This document shows positions 29,704-38,807 of a stretch of 64,000 nt of DNA, in pieces. The notes beneath the pieces are model-generated. The model saw only the letters and a program-made list of their open reading frames with translations. It ran no database searches and was not told the DNA's origin. The position numbers and the translations under genes are program-made. The number at the start of each line of letters is the position of its first letter. The first letter of the stretch is position 1. The stretch is from Mycolicibacterium sp. CBMA 226 (GTDB lineage: Bacteria > Actinomycetota > Actinomycetes > Mycobacteriales > Mycobacteriaceae): the NCBI RefSeq assembly GCF_009729075.1, contig NZ_VTGY01000007.1:124001-188000 (forward strand), given 5' to 3'.

Positions 29704-30070
29704 CAGTTCCGAAGGCAGACAGGAGCCAATTTGACGTCGACCGCGGCGCAATAACGACCGATTACAGAATCGGCGGCATTCGAGCATCCTAATTCCGATG
29801 CCTCGCAATGGTTTATTGCGTCGTGTTCACCAAGCAATACGCGCAGATATTGGTTTGCCGGGATTCATTAGCTCGGCAACCAATATCTGCGCAATTGGCC
29901 CCGGCCGCTCCTAAATTAGCGGAATCTCCGCCCCACGACGTATCAGCAAACAACCCAGCACTCACTATTGTGCGGGATTAGCGAAGCAAGCAACAAAAGC
30001 GCTGAAATTCGGTTCTGTACTGACGATCACTGCCGGCGTCAACGAGCTCCTGAATACCGAGGGTCGGTAC
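29704..30070. other. Non-coding, AT-richer interval
   Basis: This interval has visibly lower G+C than its surroundings and no credible ORF. It contains the 52-bp hairpin at 29841-29892. Nothing else is recognised. Confidence 0.6.
29841..29892. terminator. Long stem-loop downstream of the repeat-protein gene
   Basis: Arms GCGCAGATATTGGTT.GCC and GGCAACCAATATCTGCGC pair over about 18 bp with a single unpaired T. The loop is GGGATTCATTAGCT. No T-tract follows. It may act as a terminator between the repeat-protein gene and the convergent nuclease gene, or as a structured RNA element. Confidence 0.55.
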
Positions 30071-30778
30071 CTAACTCTTCGGGCAGGTGGCCGCAGCGTC
30101 GCGAAGGACGGGCACAGACGGCCCGTCGACGGGAAGCTCGTAACCGCGCAGCACCGCGATGTACTGCACCGCGTACTGGCACCAGAAGCCGTGGTTCGGC
30201 GGCATCCAGTCCGCCGGCTGCTTGTCCCCCTTGTCCTGGTTCGACTTCCCAGACACCGCGAGCAGATTCGCCGGATCATTGGCAAAGCGCACCCGCTGAT
30301 CCTGCGGCCAGTCCCTGGCCCCGAGGTCCCAGGCCAGTGCCAGCGGCACGATGTGATCGATCTGCACCGCCGCGCCGACCTGATTTCCGCGGGTGAACGC
30401 GATCGTGTCGTTGGTGTACGGGTCGCGCAATACCCCGGTCTTGACCGCCTGCGGGCAGCGTTTGATAGCCACGACGGTCTTGTCGGTGAGGTCCCGGTTG
30501 AGGATGTCGTTACGGGTATCGCAGCCGTTGTGGCCGTCGGGTGCCGGGTTCTCGTCGGTCCAGGGTTCACCGAACGCCGCGCGCCGGTAGTTGGGGTCAC
30601 GCACGCGCCGCGGGATGACGGCCACGCCGGCCAGGATGTCGGTACCAGGCGCGACGGTCGGTACGGCCGCACCGTCGACACCATCGGCGACTGCCGGCGG
30701 TTCGTCCGCCGTGCCGACCTGGATGGCCACCACCACCGCCAGCAGCACCGCCGCCACGAGCCACAGCAGACGCTTCAC
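30071..30778 (-). CDS. Secreted HNH-type nuclease (DUF1524-like)
   Basis: 235 residues from a GTG (30778; a second GTG at 30781), preceded by a G5 run. The N-terminal hydrophobic helix 'LLWLVAAVLLAVVVAIQVG' is a signal peptide or anchor. The nuclease core 'AAVQIDHIVPLALAWDLGA' and 'FANDPANLLAVSGKSNQDKG' then 'PADWMPPN' is the HxxP...N...N/K pattern of the DUF1524/GmrSD C-terminal HNH family. Four cysteines may stabilise the exported form. It is probably an extracytoplasmic nuclease. The positional equivalent is Rv2972c, annotated there only as a possible exported protein. It lies downstream of recG. Confidence 0.85.
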   Translation of the reverse strand: MKRLLWLVAAVLLAVVVAIQVGTADEPPAVADGVDGAAVPTVAPGTDILAGVAVIPRRVRDPNYRRAAFGEPWTDENPAPDGHNGCDTRNDILNRDLTDKTVVAIKRCPQAVKTGVLRDPYTNDTIAFTRGNQVGAAVQIDHIVPLALAWDLGARDWPQDQRVRFANDPANLLAVSGKSNQDKGDKQPADWMPPNHGFWCQYAVQYIAVLRGYELPVDGPSVPVLRDAAATCPKS

Positions 30779-30806
30779 CACAACCCCCGTCGCTTCGCGT
30801 GCCCGC

Positions 30807-33029
30807 TCACGCCTTGTCCAGGTACTCGACGCGATCGGTGTCGACGAATTGGGCGGCCAGCGCCGACATCCCCGGATCGTCCGGGTTCTGCGCGTAGGCC
30901 GCCTGGCAGAACGCACGGGCCGATTCGATGACTTCTTGATGGTCGGCCAGCGACAGGAACCGCAGATGCCCGGCCCGTCCGGATTGGTTGAGCCCCAGTA
31001 CGTCGCCCTCGCGGCGCTCCTGCAGATCGAGGTCGGCCAGTTCGAAGCCGTCGAGGGTGCCGGCCACCGCTTCCAGCCGGGCGCCGGCCTTCGATCCGGG
31101 CGGCAGCTTCGTGGCGAGGAGGCAGAGGCTGGCGTGCGAGCCACGGCCGATCCGGCCGCGCAGCTGGTGCAGTTGGCTGATCCCGAAGCGGTCCGCGTCC
31201 ATGACGACCATGACCGTCGAGTTGGGCACGTCGACGCCGACCTCGATGACGGTGGTGCAGACGAGCACATCGATCTGCCCGGCCCGGAAGGCCGACATGA
31301 TGGCGTCCTTCTCATCTCCGGGCAGTCGGCCGTGCATGAGCCCAAGTCGAAGGTTCTGCAGCGGACCCGTGCGCAGCTTGTCGTAGAGCTCGACGACCGT
31401 CACGGGCGGCGGTCCGGCTTGATTCTTCTCGTCGCCCGGCTTGTCGTTCTCGTCGATCCGGGACGCCACCACGTAGGCCTGCCGTCCCGCCTGCACCTCT
31501 TCGCGGATGCGGGCCCACGCGCGGTCGAGCCAGGCCGGTTTCTGGCTGACGAAGATGGTCTTGGTGTCAATCGGCTGCCGGCCCCGCGGCAGCTCGCGCA
31601 TGGTCGACGTCTCCAGGTCGCCGTACACGGTCAGCGCGACGGTCCGTGGTATCGGGGTGGCCGTCATCACCAGCAGGTGCGGTGTCAGACCATCGGGGGC
31701 CTTGGCGCGCAATCGATCCCGCTGCTCCACTCCGAACCGGTGCTGCTCGTCGACCACCACCATGCCGAGCCGGTCGAACTCCACGGCGTCTTGCAGCAGG
31801 GCGTGGGTGCCGATGACGATGCCGGCCCGCCCGCTCGAGACTTCTTCGCGCACCTGCCGTTTCTGTTGCGCGGTCATGGATCCCGTGAGCAGCGCCACCG
31901 AGGTCGCATTGTCGGGGGCACCGAGTTGGCCCGCCATGGCGAGCGGCCCCAGCACGTCGCGAACCGACCGCGCATGTTGCACGGCAAGCACTTCCGTCGG
32001 AGCGAGCAGCGCGCACTGGTATCCGGCGTCGACCATCTGAAGCATGGCCAGCACCGAGACGATGGTCTTGCCCGAGCCGACCTCACCCTGCAGCATTCGG
32101 TTCATGGGGCGGGACTCGGACAGCTCGGCCGACAGCACGTCGAGCACATCCCGCTGGCCCGCAGTCAATTCGAACGGCAACCGGTCGCGCAACGCGGCCG
32201 CCAAACCGTCGTCGACCGGCGGCGCCGGTGGACCGGACTGCGACTGCGTGCCATGCCGGCGAGCGGCCAGTGCCCATTGCAACCCGGCGGCCTCATCGAA
32301 CGTCAACCGTTCCCGGGCCTGCTCGCGGTCCACTTCGCGCTCACCGAGATGGATATCGCGCAGCGCCTGGTCCTCGGAGATCAGGCCCCGCTGCGTCAGA
32401 ATCGATTTCGGTAGCGGGTCGGCTATCGGGTCCAGCACGGCGAGCACCTGCAGGATGCACGCGTAGATGTCCCAGCTCTGCACCTTCGCGCACGCCGAGT
32501 AGATCGGGAAGAACTCCCGCTCGAACGCCGACATCTGCAATTCACCGTGCATCTTCTCTGAGGCGTCGGCGATCTTCTTGAGCGCGGGCGACCCGAACGT
32601 GCGACCCCCGGCGGAACCGAGGACCAGGTGTGCGGGATGCGTCAATTGCATTGTGCGCCCATAGAATCCGACCACACCCGACAGCATCACCCGCGTGCCC
32701 TCGACGAGCGACCTCTTGAGGAACTTGGCATTGAAGAAGGTTGCGGTGACCTTCGGATTGCGGTTTCCCAGGGTGACCACCAGATATTCGCGCTTGGGCG
32801 CCCGGTTGGTCCAGCGCGTCTCCGCCTTGGTGATGACGTCGACGAACGTGACGTGGTCACCTTCTTCCGGCAGCTCGGTGTCCTCCCCGAGCACCGTCAT
32901 GCCCTGGCTGTACTTGCGCGGATAGTGCCGCAGCAGATCGTTGACGGTGCGCATGCCGAAGAATTCTTCAAGCGGTGCAGCAGATTTCGCGCCCAGTACG
33001 TGCACCAGCGAGTCGGTCAGCGCGACCAC
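30807..33029 (-). CDS. recG: ATP-dependent DNA helicase RecG
   Basis: 740 residues from a GTG start. An N-terminal OB-fold wedge domain (about 60-190, 'GDHVTFVDVITKAETRW') leads into the SF2 helicase core: 'LQGEVGSGKTIVSVLAML' (Walker A), 'MVVVDEQHRFGVEQRDRL' (DExH), 'VMTATPIPRT' (motif III), 'VLVCTTVIEVGVDVPNS' and 'QLHQLRGRIGRG' (motif VI). It remodels stalled forks and Holliday junctions. It starts 2 bp after the stop of the DAK2 gene and is co-transcribed with it. Confidence 0.97.
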   Translation of the reverse strand: MVALTDSLVHVLGAKSAAPLEEFFGMRTVNDLLRHYPRKYSQGMTVLGEDTELPEEGDHVTFVDVITKAETRWTNRAPKREYLVVTLGNRNPKVTATFFNAKFLKRSLVEGTRVMLSGVVGFYGRTMQLTHPAHLVLGSAGGRTFGSPALKKIADASEKMHGELQMSAFEREFFPIYSACAKVQSWDIYACILQVLAVLDPIADPLPKSILTQRGLISEDQALRDIHLGEREVDREQARERLTFDEAAGLQWALAARRHGTQSQSGPPAPPVDDGLAAALRDRLPFELTAGQRDVLDVLSAELSESRPMNRMLQGEVGSGKTIVSVLAMLQMVDAGYQCALLAPTEVLAVQHARSVRDVLGPLAMAGQLGAPDNATSVALLTGSMTAQQKRQVREEVSSGRAGIVIGTHALLQDAVEFDRLGMVVVDEQHRFGVEQRDRLRAKAPDGLTPHLLVMTATPIPRTVALTVYGDLETSTMRELPRGRQPIDTKTIFVSQKPAWLDRAWARIREEVQAGRQAYVVASRIDENDKPGDEKNQAGPPPVTVVELYDKLRTGPLQNLRLGLMHGRLPGDEKDAIMSAFRAGQIDVLVCTTVIEVGVDVPNSTVMVVMDADRFGISQLHQLRGRIGRGSHASLCLLATKLPPGSKAGARLEAVAGTLDGFELADLDLQERREGDVLGLNQSGRAGHLRFLSLADHQEVIESARAFCQAAYAQNPDDPGMSALAAQFVDTDRVEYLDKA

Positions 33030-33031
33030 TG

Positions 33032-34711
33032 CTACTCCACCCCGATCAGTAGTGCGTCCCCGCGGTGACCGGTGTGATAGGTCACCAGCTCAGCCGCCAG
33101 ATGCTCCTGACGCACGTGTTCGGCCAGCGCGGCACCCACCTCCGCATCGACGCCCGCGCCCGTGAGCACCGTGACCAGTTCCCCGCCCGACGACAGCAGC
33201 AGATCAATCAGCCCGCTGGCGGCACTGACCAGATCGTGGCCGACGATCAGCACCTCGTCACCGGCGATGCCCAGCCCGTCACCGGGCCGACACATCCCGG
33301 CCCAGGTCAACGCCGCCTCGGTGGCGATCCGTACCGACCCGTGCCGGGCGGCCGCCGCGGCGCGCGCCATGGTGTAACCGTCGTCGACGGCCTGGCGGGT
33401 GGCGTCGTGCACCGCGAGGGCCGCCAGTCCTTGCACCATGGACCCGGCCGGTACCGGCACCACGTCCATGCCCCAGCTGATGGCCGTGGCGCAGCCCGCC
33501 ACCAATTCCTCCGCGGCCAGAAAACCGTTGGGCAGCACCATGATCTGGGCGGCGCCTGTGCCGACCAGCCCGGCGAGGAACTGCTGCGCGCTGATCGGCC
33601 CGTCGGCGGGCCGCAGCACGTGCGCGCCCTCGCCGCTGAACAACTCCCGAGCGCCGTCCCCGTCGACGATCGCCAACACGGCGCGGTCCCGGCTCCAGCC
33701 ACCGGACGGCCGGGCGCCGGCGGCCCCGATCAGCGCGGTGACCTGAATCCTGCTGATGGTGCCCAGATCGAGGGCAGCCTCGATCGCGGCGCCGGCATCG
33801 TCGGCGTGCACGTGCACGCTGTACTGGGCGCCGGCGATCGCGGCGGCGATGGCGACCGATTCACCGAGCCCCAGCAAGCGCGTGCGCAACACCTCGGCGT
33901 TGTCCGGGTGACAGTCGCCCAGCAGGTACATCACCTCGAATTGTGGTGGGGTGCCGTTGACTTCGTGGTGGTCGTGACCGTGGCCGTCGTCCGCCCGGGG
34001 GTGCCCCGCGCCCGGCTGGTACTGGGGCCGGGGCGTCGAGTCGCCGGACAGCGTCGTGGTCAGGGCGTCGAGCAGGACCAGCAGGCCGCGCCCGCCGGCG
34101 TCGACGACGCCCGCCTCCGCGAGCACGTCCAGCTGATCGGTGGTGCGCTCGAGCGCCGCCGCCGCAGCGTCCGACACCGCTGCCGCGATGGCCGCGAGAT
34201 CGGTGACGCCGTCGTGGTTCTCGGCTTCCAACGCGGCTGCCTGCAGCACCGACACGATGGTTCCGGGCACGGTCTGCCCGACTGACGCGACCGCCAGCAC
34301 CTGGGCGTGATGCAAGGCCGCGGTGAACACCGGCGCGGTGACCTCACCGCATTCGCCGTCTTCGCCGCGTTGCAACGCGGCCTCGGCGACGACATCGGCA
34401 AGGCCGCGCAGAATTTGGGACAGGATGACCCCGGAGTTGCCCCGGGCGCCATGCAACGCCCCGGCCGACAGCGCGGCCGACACCGCCACCACATCGTTTC
34501 CCGCCGCCTTCACGGCCTCGTCGGCCTGGGCGGCGGCAGCGCGCATGGTGAACAACATGTTGGTGCCGGTGTCCGAATCGGCCACGGGATAGACGTTCAG
34601 CCGGTTGATCTCATCGGTGTGGGCGATCAGATGCAGGACCGCGGTGTGAGCCCAGTCACGCAACGCGATCCCATCCAGCGGACGGGGTGTGCGACCCACG
34701 CCAGCTGACAT
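33032..34711 (-). CDS. DAK2/FakA-like (dihydroxyacetone kinase-domain) protein
   Basis: 559 residues from the ATG at 34711 (MSAGVGRTPRPLDG), which has a GGAGGT ribosome-binding site. The longer upstream frame runs antisense over rpmB and was rejected. The N-terminal DhaL/DAK2 domain has the Asp-rich ADP-magnesium site 'LNVYPVADSDTGTNMLFTM' and 'GARGNSGVILSQILRG'. The C-terminal half resembles FakA. In Firmicutes FakA phosphorylates fatty acids bound to FakB; no fakB is visible here, so that role is inference. From memory M. tuberculosis has this reading frame split as Rv2974c/Rv2975c. Confidence 0.88.
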   Translation of the reverse strand: MSAGVGRTPRPLDGIALRDWAHTAVLHLIAHTDEINRLNVYPVADSDTGTNMLFTMRAAAAQADEAVKAAGNDVVAVSAALSAGALHGARGNSGVILSQILRGLADVVAEAALQRGEDGECGEVTAPVFTAALHHAQVLAVASVGQTVPGTIVSVLQAAALEAENHDGVTDLAAIAAAVSDAAAAALERTTDQLDVLAEAGVVDAGGRGLLVLLDALTTTLSGDSTPRPQYQPGAGHPRADDGHGHDHHEVNGTPPQFEVMYLLGDCHPDNAEVLRTRLLGLGESVAIAAAIAGAQYSVHVHADDAGAAIEAALDLGTISRIQVTALIGAAGARPSGGWSRDRAVLAIVDGDGARELFSGEGAHVLRPADGPISAQQFLAGLVGTGAAQIMVLPNGFLAAEELVAGCATAISWGMDVVPVPAGSMVQGLAALAVHDATRQAVDDGYTMARAAAAARHGSVRIATEAALTWAGMCRPGDGLGIAGDEVLIVGHDLVSAASGLIDLLLSSGGELVTVLTGAGVDAEVGAALAEHVRQEHLAAELVTYHTGHRGDALLIGVE

Positions 34712-34852
34712 GTGACCTCCATCGCGTTCGCCCGGGTTCACCCCGATTCTCCAGTCGCCCGCCCGGTATCCCTCGGTGCTCCGCCAGCCTAGCCACTGGC
34801 CCCGACAAATCTGCTGACCAACTCCCATGGAACACCAGCCACCAGACCCATT

Positions 34853-34881
34853 TTGGTGATCGTCCGGCCGCCCGGTATCCT
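34853..34881 (+). promoter_or_regulatory. Candidate sigma-A promoter of rpmB
   Basis: TTGGTG and TATCCT are separated by 17 bases, placing transcription start about 75 bp before the rpmB ATG. The match is by eye only. Confidence 0.4.
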
Positions 34882-34961
34882 GGTCAGGTTGTCTGCTCGC
34901 GCCGCACATGTCTGTGGCCGTCGGACTCAGACCCCAAGTACTGATTTTCGAGGAGTTCTTC

Positions 34962-35156
34962 ATGGCCGCCGTGTGCGACATCTGCGGAAAGGGACCGGGC
35001 TTCGGCATGTCCGTCTCGCACTCCCACCGTCGGACCAACCGCCGCTGGGATCCGAACATCCAGACCGTGCGTGCCGTCGACCGTCCGGGTGGCAACCGCA
35101 AGCGAGTCAACGCCTGCACCTCTTGCCTCAAGGCGGGCAAGGTCACCCGCGGTTAG
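34962..35156 (+). CDS. rpmB: 50S ribosomal protein L28
   Basis: 64 residues ([24 protein letters not shown]...). It is the zinc-binding (C+) form: CDIC at residues 5-8 and CTSC near 52-55. The ATG is preceded by GAGGAG. It is a component of the large ribosomal subunit. It is divergent from the DAK2 gene and followed by a good terminator, so it is monocistronic. Confidence 0.97.
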   Translation: MAAVCDICGKGPGFGMSVSHSHRRTNRRWDPNIQTVRAVDRPGGNRKRVNACTSCLKAGKVTRG

Positions 35157-35211
35157 TTTCGGCTACCGCCGGGCGGATTGATTCCGCCTGACAACTGAGA
35201 GCTTCACACCT

Positions 35212-35243
35212 AAGCGCTGCACGAATCCCGTGCAGCGCTTTCG
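35212..35243 (+). terminator. Terminator of rpmB
   Basis: Perfect 12-bp arms (35212-35223, 35229-35240) with a five-base loop and a short T-containing tail, 56 bp after the rpmB stop. Confidence 0.85.
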
Positions 35244-35318
35244 TGTGTCTTCAGGCCGGGTTCGCCGCGCGCGAGCGGCCGCGTAATGCACACCAGAACC
35301 GGCGTGTCGGCGGACAAA

Positions 35319-35336
35319 CTCCCCCGCAAGCGGGAG
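35319..35336 (-). terminator. Short hairpin after ung
   Basis: On the minus strand, CTCCCGC-TTGC-GGGGGAG is followed by TTTG, about 35 bp beyond the ung stop. The stem has one extra G on one side. Confidence 0.4.
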
Positions 35337-35371
35337 GTACCCCCAGGCCGGCTCGCGGGATCGAGAAAGAA

Positions 35372-36055
35372 CTAGGGCAGGCGCCAGTCGATGGGCTCGG
35401 CACCGAGGCGGGCCAGCAGTTCGTTGGCCCGGCTGAACGGCCGGGAGCCGAAGAATCCCCGGGACGCCGACAACGGTGACGGGTGCACCGATTCGATGCT
35501 CGCGCAGCGATCGCCGGTGAGCATCGGCTTGAGGGTCTGCGCGTCCCGGCCCCACAGCACCGCCACCAGTGGCTGCGGCCGCGCGATCAGGGCCTTGATC
35601 GCGCATTCGGTGACAGCTTCCCAGCCCTTGCCACGGTGTGACGCGGGATTGCCCGGCCGGACGGTGAGCACCCTGTTCAGCATCATGACGCCCTGCTTCG
35701 ACCACGGGCTCAGATCGCCGCAGCTGGGCGGCTCGTAGCCCAGGTCGGCGGTGTACTCGGTGAAGATGTTGGACAGGCTGCGCGGCAGCGGTCGCACGTC
35801 CGGCGCCACCGAGAAACTCAGCCCGACGGCATGCCCCGGGGTCGGGTACGGGTCCTGCCCGACGATCAGCACCCGCACCTCGTCGAAGGGGAAGGTGAAG
35901 GCCCGCAATACATTCTCCCCCGCCGGCAGATAGCCATGGCCGGCCGCGTTCTCCGCGCGCAGGAATTCACCCATCGCGGTGATTTGCGGGGCGACGGGTT
36001 CCAGGGCCGTGGCCCAGCCGGGGTCGATCAGATCGCGCAAGGGTCGGGCAGTCAC
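35372..36055 (-). CDS. ung: Uracil-DNA glycosylase (family 1)
   Basis: 227 residues, typical length. The catalytic water-activating Asp68 lies in '[20 protein letters not shown]'. The minor-groove Leu loop is '[20 protein letters not shown]'. It removes uracil from DNA in base-excision repair. It lies 9 bp downstream of thiL on the same strand. Confidence 0.97.
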   Translation of the reverse strand: MTARPLRDLIDPGWATALEPVAPQITAMGEFLRAENAAGHGYLPAGENVLRAFTFPFDEVRVLIVGQDPYPTPGHAVGLSFSVAPDVRPLPRSLSNIFTEYTADLGYEPPSCGDLSPWSKQGVMMLNRVLTVRPGNPASHRGKGWEAVTECAIKALIARPQPLVAVLWGRDAQTLKPMLTGDRCASIESVHPSPLSASRGFFGSRPFSRANELLARLGAEPIDWRLP

Positions 36056-36064
36056 GCCAGTACC

Positions 36065-37027
36065 TTACTGACCGAACGATTCCCATCCGCCGGCTCCATG
36101 CCACGGCGCGCCATCGACCGTCACCCGCGGTTCTCCGGCCAGGACGGTCCCGATGGGCCGCCACCCGGCCGGCAGCGCGCCGCCGAAGGTGCCGACCAGC
36201 ACGTGGTCCTCGCCGCCACCGAGCACCCAGTCGCAGGCGTCGGCACCGACCATGGCGGCCGCCGGCGTCAAGGTGGCCACGTCGGCTTCGAGTGCTGCCG
36301 TCGACAGGTCGACGGCCACGCCGGAGGCTGCCGCGATGTGGCCGAGGTCGGCGATCATGCCGTCCGACACGTCTGTGAGTGCGGTCGCGCCGGCCGCGGC
36401 GGCAGCCGCACCCTGTCCGTAATGCACGTGCGGCACCAGATGCCGCCGGCGCAGCTCGTCGAACTCGTGGATTCCTTTGCGCCACAACGCATATCCGGCC
36501 CCCGACCAGCCCAGGTCCCCGACCACCGCGACGGTGTCGCCCGGTTGCGCACCGGAAAGCAGCACGGGCGGGCGGCCACCCAGATCACCCAGGACCGTCA
36601 CCGAGATCACCCACTGCTGCGCGGCCACCAGGTCGCCTCCGACAACGCCGGCGCCGAATTTCGTTGCCTCGGACCACAACCCGTCGGACAGGCGCTGTGC
36701 GTCCGCAACCTCGGTGTCGAGCGGCGCGCCGAAACCGACGACGAACGCGTAGGCCCGGCCGCCCATGGCCTCGATGTCCGCCGCATTCTGCGCAATGGCC
36801 TTGCGCCCCACGTCATGCGGCGTGGACCAGTCCAGCCGGAAATGGCGACCCTCGACCAGCATGTCGGTGGACACCACGACCCGGCCGTCGGGAGCCGTCA
36901 GCACCGCGGCATCGTCGCCCGGGCCGACGACGGCCTCGGCGGGCTGGGTACGGCGGGCCGTCAAGCGCCCGATCACCGCGAACTCGCCGAGCCCGGCCAG
37001 GGTCTCCCCGGATTCAGCGCTGGTCAT
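36065..37027 (-). CDS. thiL: Thiamine-monophosphate kinase
   Basis: 320 residues from the ATG at 37027 (MTSAESGETLAGLGEFAVIG). It has the AIRS/ThiL fold with 'VGPGDDAAVL', 'VSTDMLVEGRHFRLDW', 'DVGRKAIAQNAADIEAMGG' and 'LTDVSDGMIADLGHIAAASG'. It phosphorylates thiamine monophosphate to the pyrophosphate cofactor. The start region is divergent from the DUF3515 gene (69 bp between starts). Confidence 0.96.
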   Translation of the reverse strand: MTSAESGETLAGLGEFAVIGRLTARRTQPAEAVVGPGDDAAVLTAPDGRVVVSTDMLVEGRHFRLDWSTPHDVGRKAIAQNAADIEAMGGRAYAFVVGFGAPLDTEVADAQRLSDGLWSEATKFGAGVVGGDLVAAQQWVISVTVLGDLGGRPPVLLSGAQPGDTVAVVGDLGWSGAGYALWRKGIHEFDELRRRHLVPHVHYGQGAAAAAAGATALTDVSDGMIADLGHIAAASGVAVDLSTAALEADVATLTPAAAMVGADACDWVLGGGEDHVLVGTFGGALPAGWRPIGTVLAGEPRVTVDGAPWHGAGGWESFGQ

Positions 37028-37096
37028 GGTGGTGGAGTCTATGCAGGGTGCCCGCCATCGGCCTCCCGGGGCGAGTCGCGCTCTAGAGTTGCCGTC

Positions 37097-37672
37097 ATGA
37101 CCGAACCCGGCGACCACAGCGATCCGGCCGGCGATCCAGACGGCCCGCCCCGCGGCGCCATCATCGCGGCCATCGTCGTGGCGGTCGCCGCGATCGTTGG
37201 CGTGGTCGCGTATGCGGCGCTGCGCCAGGCTCCCGAGGACAAGCCGGTCGCGCTCCCTCTGGCCGACGCGCCGGCGCCGCAGGCCGACAGCGAGCAGTGC
37301 CGCGCACTGCTCGCCGCACTGCCGGACACCATGGGTGATTTCCGGCGCGCGACGCTCGCCGACCCCGCCCCGCCCGGTGCCGCCGCCTGGCTGGGCCCGA
37401 CAGGTATCGACGCGGTGGTGCTGCGCTGCGGTGTGGCGCGCCCCGACACTTTCGTCGTCGGCGCACCGCTACAGATGGTCAACGCGGTGTCGTGGTTCGA
37501 GGCCAGCGACTCGAATGCGAGCACCTGGTATGCCGTCGACCACGGCACGCAGACCACCTACGTGGCGCTGACGCTGCCGCAGGGTTCCGGCCCGACGCCG
37601 ATCCAGACCGTCTCCGAGCTCATCGAGAAAGTAATGCCGGCGCGTCCGCTGGACCCGGCACCGGCCCGCTAG
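37097..37672 (+). CDS. DUF3515 family membrane-anchored protein
   Basis: 191 residues from the ATG at 37097. A short Asp/Pro-rich cytoplasmic N-terminus is followed by one transmembrane helix ('[23 protein letters not shown]', about 20-42) and an exported domain. That domain has two cysteines ('[20 protein letters not shown]' and '[13 protein letters not shown]') and the DUF3515 motifs 'VSWFEAS' and '[20 protein letters not shown]'. The function is unknown. The positional equivalent is Rv2980. Its TAG stop shares the palindrome CTAG with the convergent ddl stop. Confidence 0.88.
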   Translation: MTEPGDHSDPAGDPDGPPRGAIIAAIVVAVAAIVGVVAYAALRQAPEDKPVALPLADAPAPQADSEQCRALLAALPDTMGDFRRATLADPAPPGAAAWLGPTGIDAVVLRCGVARPDTFVVGAPLQMVNAVSWFEASDSNASTWYAVDHGTQTTYVALTLPQGSGPTPIQTVSELIEKVMPARPLDPAPAR

Positions 37673-38787
37673 CGCAGGCCGGTCCCCCGCTGGATGGCGG
37701 TGTCCACCATGACACTCAGCAACGTGGCGTAGTCGACGCCGCTGGCCGCCCACATCTGGGGGTACATCGAGATGGTTGTGAACCCGGGCATGGTGTTGAT
37801 CTCGTTGATCACCGGCCCGTTCTCCGTCAGGAAGAAGTCGACGCGCGCCAGGCCCTGGCAGTCCAGCGCCTTGAACGCACGGATGGCCAATTGCCTTATC
37901 TCGTCGGCGGTTTCGTCATCGACCTTGGCCGGCACGTCGAGTTCGGCGGCGTCCTCGAGATATTTGGTGGCGAAGTCGTAGAACCCTGTGCCCACACTGT
38001 CCACGCGAATCTCACCGAGCGCGCTGGCCTCGACCCGGCCGTCCGGGTACTCGAGCACACCGCATTCCACTTCACGGCCCGGCATCGCGGCCTCGACGAT
38101 CACCTTCGGATCATGTTGACGCGCATAGGTGATGGCCTGATCCAGCTCGTCCCATGAGGCGACCCGGCTCACGCCGATGGACGATCCGCCGCGCGCCGGC
38201 TTGACGAACACCGGCAGACCCAGGCGCTCACGGTCGTCCAGGCTCAGCGTCGCATCACGCGGTCGCAGCACCACCTGGTCGCCGATCGGCAGACCGTCGG
38301 CGGCCAGCAGCTTCTTGGTGAATTCCTTGTCCATGCCGGCCGCGCTGGCCAGCACGCCCGCGCCGACATACGGCACGCCGGCCAGTTCCAGCAGGCCCTG
38401 GATGGTGCCGTCCTCGCCGTAGGGACCATGCAGCACCGGAAAGACGACGTCGACGGCCGTCAGGACCTGCGCGACGTCGTCCTGCAGCGACAGCAGTTCG
38501 CCGCGGCGGTTCGGGTCGGCGGCGAGTGTCAGCGCGGTGCCGGAAGCGGCAGTGACACCCGGCAGCTGCCCGTCGGTGATGGCGAGAGTCTCGGGACGAC
38601 CGTCGCCGAGCACCCAGGAACCCTCCGGGGTGATGCCGACGGCGACGACCTCGTAGCGGGCCGGATCCAGGTTGCGCAGGATGCTCCCGGCCGAAACACA
38701 GGAGATGGCGTGCTCCGAGCTGCGTCCGCCGTAAACGACGGCGACCCGGGTACGGCCGGCGGCTGCTGAGGATTGAGGGGCAGTCAC
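37669..38787 (-). CDS. ddl: D-alanine--D-alanine ligase
   Basis: 372 residues. It is an ATP-grasp ligase that forms the D-Ala-D-Ala dipeptide for peptidoglycan precursors and is the target of D-cycloserine. Motifs: '[20 protein letters not shown]', '[20 protein letters not shown]', '[15 protein letters not shown]' and '[26 protein letters not shown]'. It is complete and of normal length. It works in the same pathway as the two D,D-carboxypeptidases at the start of the window, which remove the D-Ala that it adds. Confidence 0.97.
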   Translation of the reverse strand: MTAPQSSAAAGRTRVAVVYGGRSSEHAISCVSAGSILRNLDPARYEVVAVGITPEGSWVLGDGRPETLAITDGQLPGVTAASGTALTLAADPNRRGELLSLQDDVAQVLTAVDVVFPVLHGPYGEDGTIQGLLELAGVPYVGAGVLASAAGMDKEFTKKLLAADGLPIGDQVVLRPRDATLSLDDRERLGLPVFVKPARGGSSIGVSRVASWDELDQAITYARQHDPKVIVEAAMPGREVECGVLEYPDGRVEASALGEIRVDSVGTGFYDFATKYLEDAAELDVPAKVDDETADEIRQLAIRAFKALDCQGLARVDFFLTENGPVINEINTMPGFTTISMYPQMWAASGVDYATLLSVMVDTAIQRGTGLR

Positions 38788-38807
38788 AACCTAGAGAGGC
38801 TACCTGG

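Noticed and set aside
34712..35146. N-terminal extension of the DAK2/FakA-like protein
   Set aside because: The extra 145 codons run antisense across rpmB and its promoter; the ATG at 34711 has a good ribosome-binding site and matches the family start.
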